Positions 25,489 to 34,644 of a DNA stretch of 51,465 nt are shown here, one piece after another (position 1 is the first letter of the stretch; every line of letters starts with the position of its first letter). The DNA is taken from the NCBI GenBank assembly GCA_002343985.1, contig DDTB01000020.1, positions 1 to 51,465 of the forward strand, written 5' to 3'. The position numbers and the translations under genes are program-made. The DNA comes from Chitinophagaceae bacterium UBA2375. GTDB lineage: Bacteria; Bacteroidota; Bacteroidia; Chitinophagales; Chitinophagaceae. Below the pieces are notes generated by a model. It was not told the DNA's origin and did not search any database. It was given only the letters and a program-made list of their open reading frames with translations.

Positions 25489-27816
25489 TTAAAACACGGA
25501 AATTTCGTCGAAAAAGATCCAGGCATTATGCCCTGCCCCTGGTAAACCGTCAGCAATGATGCCGGGGTTTATGGCTTCTATCCGTATAAACCGACAATAA
25601 ACCGATTCCCGGAGCCGGTATAAGAGGTTTTTGTTGCCCGAAACTAAAATTATTTCTTTCGACGGGGTAAATGTCTTTCCATCTTTACTGAATGAGAAAC
25701 GAACTTCTTTTGGCCGGTAGATCCAACTTCCGGTTTGTTCAAATGCATGCAGGTTGATTTCTGAACAATGTGTCATACTGCCAAGGTCAATCGTTGCATC
25801 AAAATTTCGTCCATTAAAACCGAGGAACTGGGCAGATTTGAGCATGCCGAGCGTATTCTGGATGCCGTCTACCAGTGTGGAAGCGCCGCCGAGGCTGTAG
25901 CTTTTATTGGGTTCCTGTTTCAGGCTGATCTTTTTGGCCGTTGCCTTGTTCAGGGTAAAAGTTTGCCAGATCCATTTCTTAGGCAGGTCAGGGTGGTCGA
26001 GGTATGCACCGTAAGTACCTGAAGTTTTAACCGGGATCATATTTTCATAGGGTAGTTTTTGGCTTGAAGCGGAATCGGGTGTCCACCATATCCTGGCATT
26101 TTCCAGGTTCGTTGTCAAATCCCAAAAAACTGCTTTATCCGGTAAGGTTTTAATGGTTGGTTGCAGGTCGTAATAAGCCGTGCTAAAACGAACTTTCCAT
26201 AAAGCATATCTCTTAAACATTGCCGGCAATCTTTTTGAGAAACCTGACCAATCCTTTTTTTCCTTAGCTGTCCATAGCGCTTCCGCCAAAGCAGATATCC
26301 TTGGAAAGAGCATGTATTCGAGTTTCGCTTCATTGGAAATATATTCCGTCCATAAATTGCCCTGTGCCCCAAGTATATATGTTGATTGATCTTCTGTCAA
26401 TACATTTGGCACCGGGTCATACGCGTACACTTTTTCAATCGGGTTGAAGCCGCCCTGGGTGATGGAATCTTCATAGAGGCTTTGCGCATGATTCAGGTAG
26501 AGGGGGGATTCCGGAGTCATGATAACATGGTGGTTCATCTTCGCGGCCTGTATGCCACCCTGTTCGCCCCTCCAACTCATGACCACCGCGTTGGGGGCCA
26601 ATCCGCCTTCCAAAATTTCATCCCAGCCAATGATGGTTCGGCCTTTACTGTTTACATAACGCTCCACACGCCGGATGAAATAACTTTGTAATTCGTGCTC
26701 ATTGGCCAATCCTTCTTTTTTAATCCTTGCCTGGCAATCCGGGCATTTTTTCCAACGTTCTTTCGGACATTCATCACCACCGATGTGGATGTAGGGAGAA
26801 GGGAATAGATCCATCAACTCCGTTAATACATCCGTTACAAACTGGTAAGTGCTGTCGTTGCCCGCGCAGAGCACTTCCGGCGACACGCCCCATGTTTGCA
26901 TCACTTCATAAGGCCCTTTACTGCAACCGAGGTAAGGGTATGAAGCCAGCGCCGCGAGGCTGTGCCCGGGCATGTCGATTTCGGGAATGACCGTGATGTG
27001 CCTGTCTGCCGCGTACCTGACGATGTCGCGTATCTCCTGCTTCGTGTAATAGCCACCGTAAGGTTTGCCATCATACCGGTCGCTGCCATACCTGCCGGCC
27101 AGGGTTTGCTTTCTTCGGCTGCCCGTTACCGTTAGGTTCGGATATTTTTCAATCTCGATCCTCCATCCCTGGTCTTCGGTGAGGTGCCAGTGAAAATAGT
27201 TGAACTTATGCCAGGCGAGGAAGTCGATGTATTTTTTGATATAATCAATAGAAAACATGTGCCGGCCCACATCCAGGTGCATGCCCCTGTATGAAAACCT
27301 GGGATAATCCTTCACTTCACATCCCCTGATGGAAATTGGCTTTGTGTACTGAATATCTGCAGGTATCAGTTGCTGCAATGTTTGCAAGCCATAAAAAATT
27401 CCGCTGCTGTCGCCCATAATGGTTATACCGTTTCCGGTTACGGATAACTGGTAAGCGGATTTTTTCTGCAGCATGGGGGTGTAGGCGAGCAGGATGCTTT
27501 TTTCTGTAAGCGGGTTGTTCCTGTTACCGGAGATAACCGTTTGTACCTGCACCCTGATGCCATGGTGCTGCAACACATAAGCGGCAAAAAGTTCAGCGGC
27601 TTTTTCCGATTCGGGTGAACAATGAATCACAGAAGCGCTGTCGAGTATATAGGCACCGCTTTCAAAACGGAATTCAACAGGCATTGGGCTTAGTGCCGGT
27701 ATTTCCTGGGCATTTGCCCGAAAGGAACCCAGGATGAATAATATAAAAACAATAATGATTTGTTTGAGGTCTTTCAAGAGTTGTTTAAAGCCGGGCCTGT
27801 GCATTTTTCTGTACAT
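25489..27816 (-). CDS. Secreted beta-N-acetylhexosaminidase (GH20)
   Basis: 775 residues. After an N-terminal basic stretch, about residues 19-37 are the signal peptide (IIIVFILFILGSFRANAQ); ATG 27804 is an alternative start. Residues about 38-165 are the GH20 N-terminal alpha/beta domain, and 168-520 the catalytic barrel: YPRFSYRGMHLDVGRH, WHLTEDQGWRIEI and the catalytic Asp-Glu pair D348-E349 in HIGGDECPKERW. The C-terminal 100-150 residues form a discoidin-like beta-sandwich that may bind glycan. It removes terminal GlcNAc or GalNAc from chitin oligomers, glycans or peptidoglycan fragments; the exact substrate is not readable. No SusC/D pair is adjacent. It is followed on the same strand by the SprB-repeat gene. 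Confidence 0.94.
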   Translation of the reverse strand: MYRKMHRPGFKQLLKDLKQIIIVFILFILGSFRANAQEIPALSPMPVEFRFESGAYILDSASVIHCSPESEKAAELFAAYVLQHHGIRVQVQTVISGNRNNPLTEKSILLAYTPMLQKKSAYQLSVTGNGITIMGDSSGIFYGLQTLQQLIPADIQYTKPISIRGCEVKDYPRFSYRGMHLDVGRHMFSIDYIKKYIDFLAWHKFNYFHWHLTEDQGWRIEIEKYPNLTVTGSRRKQTLAGRYGSDRYDGKPYGGYYTKQEIRDIVRYAADRHITVIPEIDMPGHSLAALASYPYLGCSKGPYEVMQTWGVSPEVLCAGNDSTYQFVTDVLTELMDLFPSPYIHIGGDECPKERWKKCPDCQARIKKEGLANEHELQSYFIRRVERYVNSKGRTIIGWDEILEGGLAPNAVVMSWRGEQGGIQAAKMNHHVIMTPESPLYLNHAQSLYEDSITQGGFNPIEKVYAYDPVPNVLTEDQSTYILGAQGNLWTEYISNEAKLEYMLFPRISALAEALWTAKEKKDWSGFSKRLPAMFKRYALWKVRFSTAYYDLQPTIKTLPDKAVFWDLTTNLENARIWWTPDSASSQKLPYENMIPVKTSGTYGAYLDHPDLPKKWIWQTFTLNKATAKKISLKQEPNKSYSLGGASTLVDGIQNTLGMLKSAQFLGFNGRNFDATIDLGSMTHCSEINLHAFEQTGSWIYRPKEVRFSFSKDGKTFTPSKEIILVSGNKNLLYRLRESVYCRFIRIEAINPGIIADGLPGAGHNAWIFFDEISVF

Positions 27817-27823
27817 TTAACCT

Positions 27824-27831
27824 TAAAAGTA
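27824..27831 (-). promoter_or_regulatory. Near-consensus -7 box (TACTTTTA) before GH20 gene
   Basis: Seven of eight match to TAnnTTTG on the minus strand, ending 7 bases before the start codon at 27816. It lies in the 34-base divergent spacer shared with the NTF2-like gene. Confidence 0.35.
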
Positions 27832-27850
27832 CAGAAACCCCCATTAATGC

Positions 27851-28303
27851 ATGGAACAGCATATACAGATAGTCCGGAACTTTTATGAAGCTTTTGCCCG
27901 TCGTGACCATCGCGCCATGCAATTACAATACAGCGACCATATCCAGTTTTTTGATCCGGTATTTGGCCACCTGGAGGGAGACCAGGTGCGAAGGATGTGG
28001 CAGATGTTATGCGAACGTGCACGCGATTTTTCACTGGTGATAGGGGATATCCATGCGTTGGATAATGAGTATGTGACCTGTGAATGGACCGCACGGTACA
28101 CCTACAGTATGACGGGTAAACCTGTGGTCAATAAAGTGAAGGCGCATATGCGAATCCAAAATGGCCGCATTACGGAACACAGCGATGCATTTAGCTTTCA
28201 CCGTTGGGCTGCCCAGGCTTTTGGATGGACAGGTTACTGGTTGGGCTGGACAGGTTTTTTCAGGAGGAAGCTGCAATCGAAAGCAAGGGCTATGGTCATG
28301 TAG
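27851..28303 (+). CDS. SnoaL/NTF2-like protein
   Basis: 150 residues with the NTF2-like cone pattern: an N-terminal helix pair (MEQHIQIVRNFYEAFARRDH, MQLQYSDHIQFFDPVFG), a short helix (RRMWQMLCERAR), then strands FSLVIGDI, YVTCEWTARYTYSMTG and KAHMRIQNGRITEHSDAFSF. The fold covers enzymes such as SnoaL cyclases and limonene epoxide hydrolase, and many binding proteins. I see no diagnostic catalytic set, so function is unknown. The C-terminus (WTGYWLGWTGFFRRKLQ) is amphipathic and Trp-rich. It is cytoplasmic (no signal peptide), divergent from the GH20 gene and convergent with pyk. Confidence 0.82.
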   Translation: MEQHIQIVRNFYEAFARRDHRAMQLQYSDHIQFFDPVFGHLEGDQVRRMWQMLCERARDFSLVIGDIHALDNEYVTCEWTARYTYSMTGKPVVNKVKAHMRIQNGRITEHSDAFSFHRWAAQAFGWTGYWLGWTGFFRRKLQSKARAMVM

Positions 28304-28370
28304 CACATAGCCCATGTTCATTTCCTTTTTTATTTCCAATTAAGGCTAAATCCAACCTTACTATTTCTAT

Positions 28371-29870
28371 TTATTCTACCGTAGAAATCTTGATGATGTT
28401 GGTAGGCAGGTGCAATGCCACCGGTGTGCTGCCTGTATTAATGACCACATCCCCTTTTTTCAGGAAGCCCCTTTCTTTCAGGATATTAATTTGGTCGTAC
28501 ATGATATCATCTAAACTTTCTTCTTCCGCATAGTAAAATGCGCGTACGCCCCAACTCAGGCTGAGCTGACTGATTAGTGAACGTTCTTTGCTAAATATAT
28601 AAAGTGGGGCTTTAGGCCTGTAGCTGCTCAGCATGAAACCGGTATACCCGCTTTGTGTCATGCCGATTAAAGCATCGGCCTGAGCATCATGAGCGAGTTT
28701 ACAGGCACTGTAACAAATGGCGTCGCTTAAAAAAGAAGGGGAGTGGGGTTGCGGTGCCAGGATATCATCACGGTCATAATCGTACCCAGATTTTTCCACT
28801 TCCATGATGATCTTGCTCATGGTTTCCACCACAAGGGTGGGGTAATTGCCAGTGGCTGTTTCACCACTGAGCATAACCGCATCAGCGCCTTCCATCACGG
28901 CATTCGCCACATCGCTCACCTCACTGCGGTTGGGTTTGGTCCTGTCAATCATGCTCTCCATCATCTGCGTAGCCACGATCACAGGTTTGGCGCGGCGCAT
29001 GCATTTGCGGATGATTTCTTTTTGCAGGAGCGGTACTTTTTCGATGGGGGTTTCGATGCCGAGGTCGCCGCGGGCAATCATGATGCCATCACTTTCCACA
29101 ATGATGTCGCGCAGGTTATTCAGGGCTTCCGGCATTTCAATTTTGGCAATCACTTTGATTTTTGATTGCTTTTCTTTGATCCTTTTCTTCAGGTCGGTGA
29201 TGTCTTCCGTTTTGCGTACAAATGATAAAGCCACCCAATCCACTTTCTGCTCAATCAGGAAGTCCAGGTCGGCCAGGTCTTTTTCCGTGAGCGAAGGCAT
29301 GCTCAGTTCCGAATCGGGCAGGTTAACGCCTTTTTTCGGATAGAGGTTACCGCCAAGTGTTACTTTCATCATCACTTCTTTATCATTCAGCACTTTTACC
29401 ACGCGCACTTCCATTTTGCCGTCATCGAGGAAAATCCTGTCGTTCACTTTTACGTCTTTCGCCAGGTTTGGATATGATACATATACCTTGTCTTTATTGC
29501 CCACCATTTTTTCGGTGGTGAATGTGATCATTTCACCATCTTTCAGTTCGATGAAACTGTGTTCCAGTTCGCCGACCCTGAGTTTTGGCCCCTGGAGGTC
29601 GCCGAGGATGGCGATATTGTATGGCTCGGTTTTAATGATCTGCCGGATATTGTCTATGACTTTTTTCTTGTCTTCATGTGTGCCATGCGAAAAATTCAGC
29701 CTGAATACATTCGCGCCTGCTTTCACTAATTGCAAAATCCCTTCGTAGCTGTCGCATGCAGGGCCTATCGTTGCTACAATTTTTGTCCTTTTCTGTGAAT
29801 GCGCGATACCTGCGGCCTTGTCCATCTGCTGATGGAGGTATTTCTCAATGTTCTTGCTCGTCTTGCTCAT
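28371..29870 (-). CDS. pyk: Pyruvate kinase
   Basis: 499 residues. It converts PEP and ADP to pyruvate and ATP. RTKIVATIGPACDS opens the barrel, FRLNFSHG, GDLQGPKLRVG, KIEMPEALNNL and MIARGDLGIETPIEKVP (metal and substrate site) follow, then the C-terminal domain with IGMTQSGYTGFMLSSYRP. A leader of about 27 residues precedes the core and may be a lineage extension or an upstream start choice. It lies 66 bases after pfkA on the same strand, giving a glycolytic gene pair that is probably co-regulated. Confidence 0.96.
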   Translation of the reverse strand: MSKTSKNIEKYLHQQMDKAAGIAHSQKRTKIVATIGPACDSYEGILQLVKAGANVFRLNFSHGTHEDKKKVIDNIRQIIKTEPYNIAILGDLQGPKLRVGELEHSFIELKDGEMITFTTEKMVGNKDKVYVSYPNLAKDVKVNDRIFLDDGKMEVRVVKVLNDKEVMMKVTLGGNLYPKKGVNLPDSELSMPSLTEKDLADLDFLIEQKVDWVALSFVRKTEDITDLKKRIKEKQSKIKVIAKIEMPEALNNLRDIIVESDGIMIARGDLGIETPIEKVPLLQKEIIRKCMRRAKPVIVATQMMESMIDRTKPNRSEVSDVANAVMEGADAVMLSGETATGNYPTLVVETMSKIIMEVEKSGYDYDRDDILAPQPHSPSFLSDAICYSACKLAHDAQADALIGMTQSGYTGFMLSSYRPKAPLYIFSKERSLISQLSLSWGVRAFYYAEEESLDDIMYDQINILKERGFLKKGDVVINTGSTPVALHLPTNIIKISTVE

Positions 29871-29936
29871 GATGGTATTGTTCGTGTATTCGTAACCGTT
29901 ATAATTTTTTACTTTGTGAAATTCCTGTGTAATTGA

Positions 29937-30923
29937 TTATGTGGCCAGGATTTTTACAATTTTCAGCCATTCTTCGTTGATGCGTTGTTTTTTCTTCACG
30001 GCTTCGTTGAGTGGCGTGTAGTTCATCCGGTTGTTCTGTATGCCGACAAATACATTGTGTTTGCCTTCCACCAGGCATTCTACGGCGTGGTAGCCCATGC
30101 GTGATGCGATCAGCCTGTCCATGCAGGTAGGGGTGCCGCCCCGCTGGATATGGCCGAGTATGCAAAGCCTGACTTCAAGTTGGGGCATTTTTTGTTTGAT
30201 GTATTTGGCCACCTCATCGCCCCCGCCAAAATCGTCACCTTCGGCTACGATGATCAGGTTCACCAGTTTTTTTCTTTTTTCTTTTTCCTGGAGCGATTGG
30301 ATGATGTCGTCTATATACGTTTTACGTTCAGGGATGAGGATGTTTTCCGCACCTGTGGCAATACCCGAATGCAGCGCTATATACCCCGCATCCCGGCCCA
30401 TCACTTCAATCACAAATAAGCGGTCGTGCGAATCGGCCGTGTCGCGGATTTTATCAATGGCTTCCACTGCCGTATTTACGGCCGTGTCAAACCCTATGGT
30501 AAAGTCGGTTCCGGCAATGTCCTTATCAATCGTACCGGGGAGGCCCACGCAGGGGATGTCGAATTCATTACTGAAGGTTTGCGCGCCGCGGAAACTGCCG
30601 TCGCCACCAATGATCACCAGTCCGTCTATACCCCTTTTCCGCAGGTTCTCGTAACCTTTTTTGCGCCCTTCATGTTCATAAAATTCCATGCAACGGGCGG
30701 TTTTTAGTACTGTTCCGCCCCGCTGGATGATATTGGCCACACTACGGCTCTCCATTTTAAATATATCATCCTCCAGCATGCCGCTGTACCCGCGCATGAT
30801 GCCGAATACTTCAAGTCCATAATGTAAACCGGTACGAACGGCTGCCCGGATGGCGGCATTCATACCCGGACTATCGCCCCCGCTGCAGAGGATGCCAATT
30901 TTAGTTACTTTTTTATTGCTCAT
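29937..30923 (-). CDS. pfkA: 6-Phosphofructokinase
   Basis: 328 residues from ATG 30923; the frame extends 22 codons further up, but MSNKKVTKIGILCSGGDSPG is the family N-terminus. It phosphorylates fructose-6-phosphate at the committed step of glycolysis. IGGDGSFRGA (nucleotide site, ATP type by the small residue there) and GLPGTIDKDIAGTDFTIGFD carry the catalytic Asp; VIEVMGRDAGYIAL and ILGHIQRGGTP are further signatures. The motif reads TIDKD where the family usually has TIDND. A perfect inverted repeat lies 44 bases upstream of the start codon. The gene is followed by pyk. Confidence 0.95.
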   Translation of the reverse strand: MSNKKVTKIGILCSGGDSPGMNAAIRAAVRTGLHYGLEVFGIMRGYSGMLEDDIFKMESRSVANIIQRGGTVLKTARCMEFYEHEGRKKGYENLRKRGIDGLVIIGGDGSFRGAQTFSNEFDIPCVGLPGTIDKDIAGTDFTIGFDTAVNTAVEAIDKIRDTADSHDRLFVIEVMGRDAGYIALHSGIATGAENILIPERKTYIDDIIQSLQEKEKRKKLVNLIIVAEGDDFGGGDEVAKYIKQKMPQLEVRLCILGHIQRGGTPTCMDRLIASRMGYHAVECLVEGKHNVFVGIQNNRMNYTPLNEAVKKKQRINEEWLKIVKILAT

Positions 30924-30966
30924 GATATTGAATCTACAAATGAATTCTGTTAAATGTTCAGCCTTC

Positions 30967-30993
30967 AATAATGTGTTAAAAGTACACATTATT
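30967..30993. promoter_or_regulatory. Perfect 10-bp inverted repeat upstream of pfkA
   Basis: AATAATGTGT (30967-30976) and ACACATTATT (30984-30993) flank TAAAAGT. It sits in the 117-base spacer between argS and pfkA, both minus strand, centred about 57 bases upstream of the pfkA start. There is no T tract on either side, so an operator for the pfkA-pyk pair is more plausible than an argS terminator. Confidence 0.55.
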
Positions 30994-31040
30994 ATGACAC
31001 AGGCCCCTTATGTGGATGAAATGTCGGTTAAATTTTGCCA

Positions 31041-32816
31041 TCACATCCGTTCCGGAACCGAAATGCCCAATAATTGCAGGGCGCTTTTAATGACCTGCGC
31101 GGTCATTGAAGCCAGCATCAGGCGGAGCCTTTTTTTGTCGTGGCTTTCGGCAGAAGCAATGGAATGTTCGGCGTAGAAAGAACTGAAGGTTTTGGCCAGT
31201 TGGTAAGCATAGATCGCCAGCAGGGAGGGGTTCAGTTCCTGGGCTGACTGCCGGATGATGACCGGGTATTTTTCCAGGCTAAGGAGCAATTCCCTTTCCA
31301 GGGGCAGGAGGGTTGCCGGCTGTTCGAATGCTTTTGGAATTTCATTTTTCCGGAGGATCGAACGGATCCTGGCATAATTGAACTGGATAAAAGGTGCCGT
31401 AAAGCCATGGAAATCGATGGACTCTTCCGGGTTAAAGATCATTTTCTTTTTGGGGTCAACCCGCAGGAGGAAAAATTTCAACGCACCCAAACCGATGGTA
31501 TGGTAGAGTTCAAGCCTTTCCGATTCCGTGAAATCGCCCACTTTGCCCAGTTCGAGGGTTTTGTTTTCGGCCACCTGTTCCATTTCTTTCACCATATCAT
31601 CCGCATCCACCACTGTGCCTTCCCGGCTTTTCATTTTTCCAGAGGGCAGTTCCACCATGCCATAGCTCAGGTGGTGCATATCTGCCGCGAATGGCATGCG
31701 CATTTTTTCGCAAATTTTTTGCAGCACTTTCATGTGGTAGTTCTGTTCGTCGCCTATCACATAAATGCTCTTATCAATCTTGTATTGGTCGTATTTCTGT
31801 TGCGCCAGGCCGATGTCCTGCGTGATGTACACCGAAGTGCCATCTTTTCGTTGAACCAGTTTTTCATCCAAGCCTTCGCCGGCCAGGTCAATCCACACGC
31901 TGCCGTCTTCCCTGCGGTAAAATACCCCATCCTCCAACCCTTTTTTCACCAGGTCTTTACCAAGCAGGTAGGTATTGCTTTCGTAGTACACGATATCAAA
32001 ATCGCAACCGATATTTTTATAGGTGATGTCGAAACCTTCGTACACCCATTGATTCATGGTTTTCCATAAGGCAAGCACTTCGGGATCGCCTTTCTCCCAA
32101 TCCACGAGCATTTGCTGAGCCTGCAGCATGATGGGGGCGTTCTTCTTCGCGTCATCTTCCGTTTGTCCTGAATCCATCAATTCAGCCACCTGCTTTTTAT
32201 ATTCATCATTGAACCGCACATAATAATCACCCACAAAATGATCGCCTTTAGTGTTGGTTGATGCCGGGGTGGCGCCGTTCGCGAATAATTTCCAGGCAAT
32301 CATGCTTTTGCAGATATGGATGCCCCTGTCGTTGACAATTGAACTTTTCCATACCTCGTAGCCATTGGCTTTTAAAATCTCCGCCACGCTCCATCCCAGG
32401 AAATTATTCCTCAAATGCCCCAGGTGCAAAGGTTTGTTGGTATTCGGCGATGAGTATTCCACCATCACTTTTTTACCATTCATGGGGTGCTTGCCGAAAC
32501 AGACATCATCGAAATTTTTTTCCAGTACCTGTACCCAATACGCATCGCTGATTTCGAGGTTCAGGAAGCCTTTGATGATATTGAAACCCAGGTAGGTGTC
32601 GGGGTGCCTGCGGGCCATCTCAGCACCCAGCTTTTGGCCGATCTCATCCGGGGAGAGTTTGAGGCTTTTCACCAGTGAAAAAAGAACCACGGTATAATCG
32701 CCGCGGAATTCGGGTTTGGTTTGGTTAACCTGGAAATCTTTTTCCGTGAAATCTCCCTGATACAGGGCTTTCAGGCATTCGATGGCGTGTTGCTGTACTT
32801 GTTCTATAATAGACAT
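31041..32816 (-). CDS. argS: Arginyl-tRNA synthetase
   Basis: 591 residues from ATG 32816; an in-frame extension of 18 codons is less likely. Class I synthetase charging tRNA-Arg. The N-terminal additional domain runs to about residue 110. The HIGH motif reads HLGHLRNN in SSPNTNKPLHLGHLRNN, and the KMSKS-like loop is GKMKSREGTVVDADD. The anticodon-binding domain starts near FIQFNYARIRSILRK and contains the C-terminal EHSIASAESHDKKRLRLML block. It diverges from the ABC-F gene (116-base spacer) and precedes pfkA on the same strand. Confidence 0.96.
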   Translation of the reverse strand: MSIIEQVQQHAIECLKALYQGDFTEKDFQVNQTKPEFRGDYTVVLFSLVKSLKLSPDEIGQKLGAEMARRHPDTYLGFNIIKGFLNLEISDAYWVQVLEKNFDDVCFGKHPMNGKKVMVEYSSPNTNKPLHLGHLRNNFLGWSVAEILKANGYEVWKSSIVNDRGIHICKSMIAWKLFANGATPASTNTKGDHFVGDYYVRFNDEYKKQVAELMDSGQTEDDAKKNAPIMLQAQQMLVDWEKGDPEVLALWKTMNQWVYEGFDITYKNIGCDFDIVYYESNTYLLGKDLVKKGLEDGVFYRREDGSVWIDLAGEGLDEKLVQRKDGTSVYITQDIGLAQQKYDQYKIDKSIYVIGDEQNYHMKVLQKICEKMRMPFAADMHHLSYGMVELPSGKMKSREGTVVDADDMVKEMEQVAENKTLELGKVGDFTESERLELYHTIGLGALKFFLLRVDPKKKMIFNPEESIDFHGFTAPFIQFNYARIRSILRKNEIPKAFEQPATLLPLERELLLSLEKYPVIIRQSAQELNPSLLAIYAYQLAKTFSSFYAEHSIASAESHDKKRLRLMLASMTAQVIKSALQLLGISVPERM

Positions 32817-32907
32817 ATCCGGTGTTTCGAAGCCGTAAAAATACAGATTTCCGGTGCAACCGTCCTGCATGATGATAATTTCATGCGGCTATTCGGCCAT
32901 CAAATCG

Positions 32908-32915
32908 TAACTTTG
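32908..32915 (+). promoter_or_regulatory. Bacteroidetes -7 box (TAACTTTG) before ABC-F gene
   Basis: Perfect TAnnTTTG, ending 17 bases before ATG 32933, in the spacer divergent to argS. Confidence 0.5.
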
Positions 32916-32932
32916 CGCACTTTTTTGCAACT

Positions 32933-34561
32933 ATGATATCAGTTAATAACGTTACGCTGGCCTATGGAAAGAGGGTGCTCTTTGATGAGGTCAAGCTGAA
33001 TTTTACAAAAGGCAATTGCTATGGCATCATTGGTGCCAACGGCGCCGGTAAATCCACATTCCTGAAAATCATCAGCGGGGAAATCGAACCGAATAAAGGT
33101 ACGGTCGACATCACGCCCGGTGAACGTATGGCTGTGTTGAACCAGAACCAGTTTGCATTCGATGAATACAGCGTCTTGCATACCGTCATGATGGGGCACC
33201 AGAAGATGTGGAAAGTGATGCAGGAGCGCGATGCCATTTATGCCAAGGAAGATTTTTCGGAAGCCGATGGCATCAAGGCCGGTGAACTGGAACATGAGTT
33301 CGGTGAAATGGGTGGGTACACCTCCGAGAGTGATGCGGCCACCCTGCTAAGTGAACTGGGTGTGCCCGATGAATTGCACGGCATGCTGATGAAAGACATC
33401 AGCGCGAACCTGAAAGTACGTGTTTTGCTGGCGCAAGCCCTGTTTGGCAACCCCGACATCCTCCTGCTTGATGAGCCCACCAACAACCTTGACGTAGAAA
33501 CCATTGCCTGGCTTGAAAACTTCCTGGCCGATTACGAAAACATCGTATTGGTGGTGAGCCACGACCGTCACTTCCTCGATGCCGTATGTACGCATGTGGC
33601 GGATGTGGATAAGCAAAAGATCAAGATTTATACGGGTAATTATAGCTTCTGGTACGAAAGTTCGCAACTCGCCGCCAGGCAGGCAAGTGACAAGAACAAG
33701 AAGATGGAAGAGAAGAAGAAAGACCTGCTGGAATTCATTGCCCGTTTTAGCGCGAATGCATCTAAGTCTAAACAGGCCACTGCCCGAAAGAAAGCCCTGG
33801 ATAAGCTGGTTTTTGAAGACATCACACCGAGCAACCGTAAATACCCGGGTATCATTTTCAAGCCTGAGCGTGAAGTGGGTAATGAAATCCTGAAAGTACA
33901 AAACCTGGGTAAGAGCCTCGACGGTAAAAAGTTATTCGGGAAATTGAACTTCGACATCCAGAAAGGGGATAAGATCGCTTTTATCAGTCGCGACCCTTTG
34001 GCGCTGACCAGTTTCTTTGAGACCATCAATGGGAAATTACAGCCTGATGAAGGAACGTATGAATGGGGTACCACCATCACAAAAGCCTACTTGCCAAATG
34101 ATAACACGGAGTATTTTGAGGGCAGCAGCCTGAACCTGATGGATTGGCTCCGTCAATATGTTCCACCGGGAACAAAGGATGTGGATGAGGATTTTATTCG
34201 CGGATTCCTGGGTAAGATGCTGTTTAGCGGCGATGAAATTATGAAGAAAACGAATGTATTGAGCGGCGGTGAGAAGGTGCGATGCATGATCAGCAAAATG
34301 ATGTTGCAAAACCCGAATGTGCTGATCCTGGATGAGCCCACCAACCACTTAGACCTCGAAAGCATTACCGCGTTTAACGATGGCATGATCACATTTCCGG
34401 GCGTTGTATTGCTGACAACACATGACCACCAGTTCATGCAAACGGTAGCCAGCAGGATCATTGAGATTGGCCCGAATGGCATGATTGATAAGCTGATGAC
34501 GTATGATGAATACCTGGCAGATGACAGAGTAAAGGAGAGCAGGGCGGCATTGTATGCCTGA
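32933..34561 (+). CDS. ABC-F family ribosome-associated ATPase (YbiT-like)
   Basis: 542 residues with two ABC domains and a charged linker (about 247-295) but no membrane part, so a translation-factor type ABC-F protein. Domain 1: Walker A GANGAGKS (34-41), Walker B and EPTN (176-184). Domain 2: signature LSGGE (443-447), Walker B ILDEPTNHLD. However, the domain 1 signature reads ISANLK (156-161) and the domain 2 Walker A reads SRDPLALTS (352-360), without the Gly and Lys. These two losses fall on the same composite ATP site, leaving the other site consensus. The family acts at the ribosomal E site. A TAACTTTG box sits before it; it runs alone on its strand. Confidence 0.93.
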   Translation: MISVNNVTLAYGKRVLFDEVKLNFTKGNCYGIIGANGAGKSTFLKIISGEIEPNKGTVDITPGERMAVLNQNQFAFDEYSVLHTVMMGHQKMWKVMQERDAIYAKEDFSEADGIKAGELEHEFGEMGGYTSESDAATLLSELGVPDELHGMLMKDISANLKVRVLLAQALFGNPDILLLDEPTNNLDVETIAWLENFLADYENIVLVVSHDRHFLDAVCTHVADVDKQKIKIYTGNYSFWYESSQLAARQASDKNKKMEEKKKDLLEFIARFSANASKSKQATARKKALDKLVFEDITPSNRKYPGIIFKPEREVGNEILKVQNLGKSLDGKKLFGKLNFDIQKGDKIAFISRDPLALTSFFETINGKLQPDEGTYEWGTTITKAYLPNDNTEYFEGSSLNLMDWLRQYVPPGTKDVDEDFIRGFLGKMLFSGDEIMKKTNVLSGGEKVRCMISKMMLQNPNVLILDEPTNHLDLESITAFNDGMITFPGVVLLTTHDHQFMQTVASRIIEIGPNGMIDKLMTYDEYLADDRVKESRAALYA

Positions 34562-34579
34562 TAACCAGATCATTGTGAA

Positions 34580-34587
34580 TAATTTTG
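34580..34587 (+). promoter_or_regulatory. Bacteroidetes -7 box (TAATTTTG) before small envelope protein gene
   Basis: Perfect TAnnTTTG 57 bases before ATG 34645 and 18 bases after the ABC-F stop codon. Confidence 0.45.
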
Positions 34588-34644
34588 CAAATTATCCGAC
34601 CATTTTGGCATGATTTTAGGCTATGGTTGGAAAAAACAGACGAT

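Noticed and set aside
10443..29351. Further copies of GGTTACC (10443-10449, 10732-10738, 29345-29351)
   Set aside because: They lie inside lipB and pyk and have no CGTATT partner at 13 bases, so they are not ECF-type promoters.
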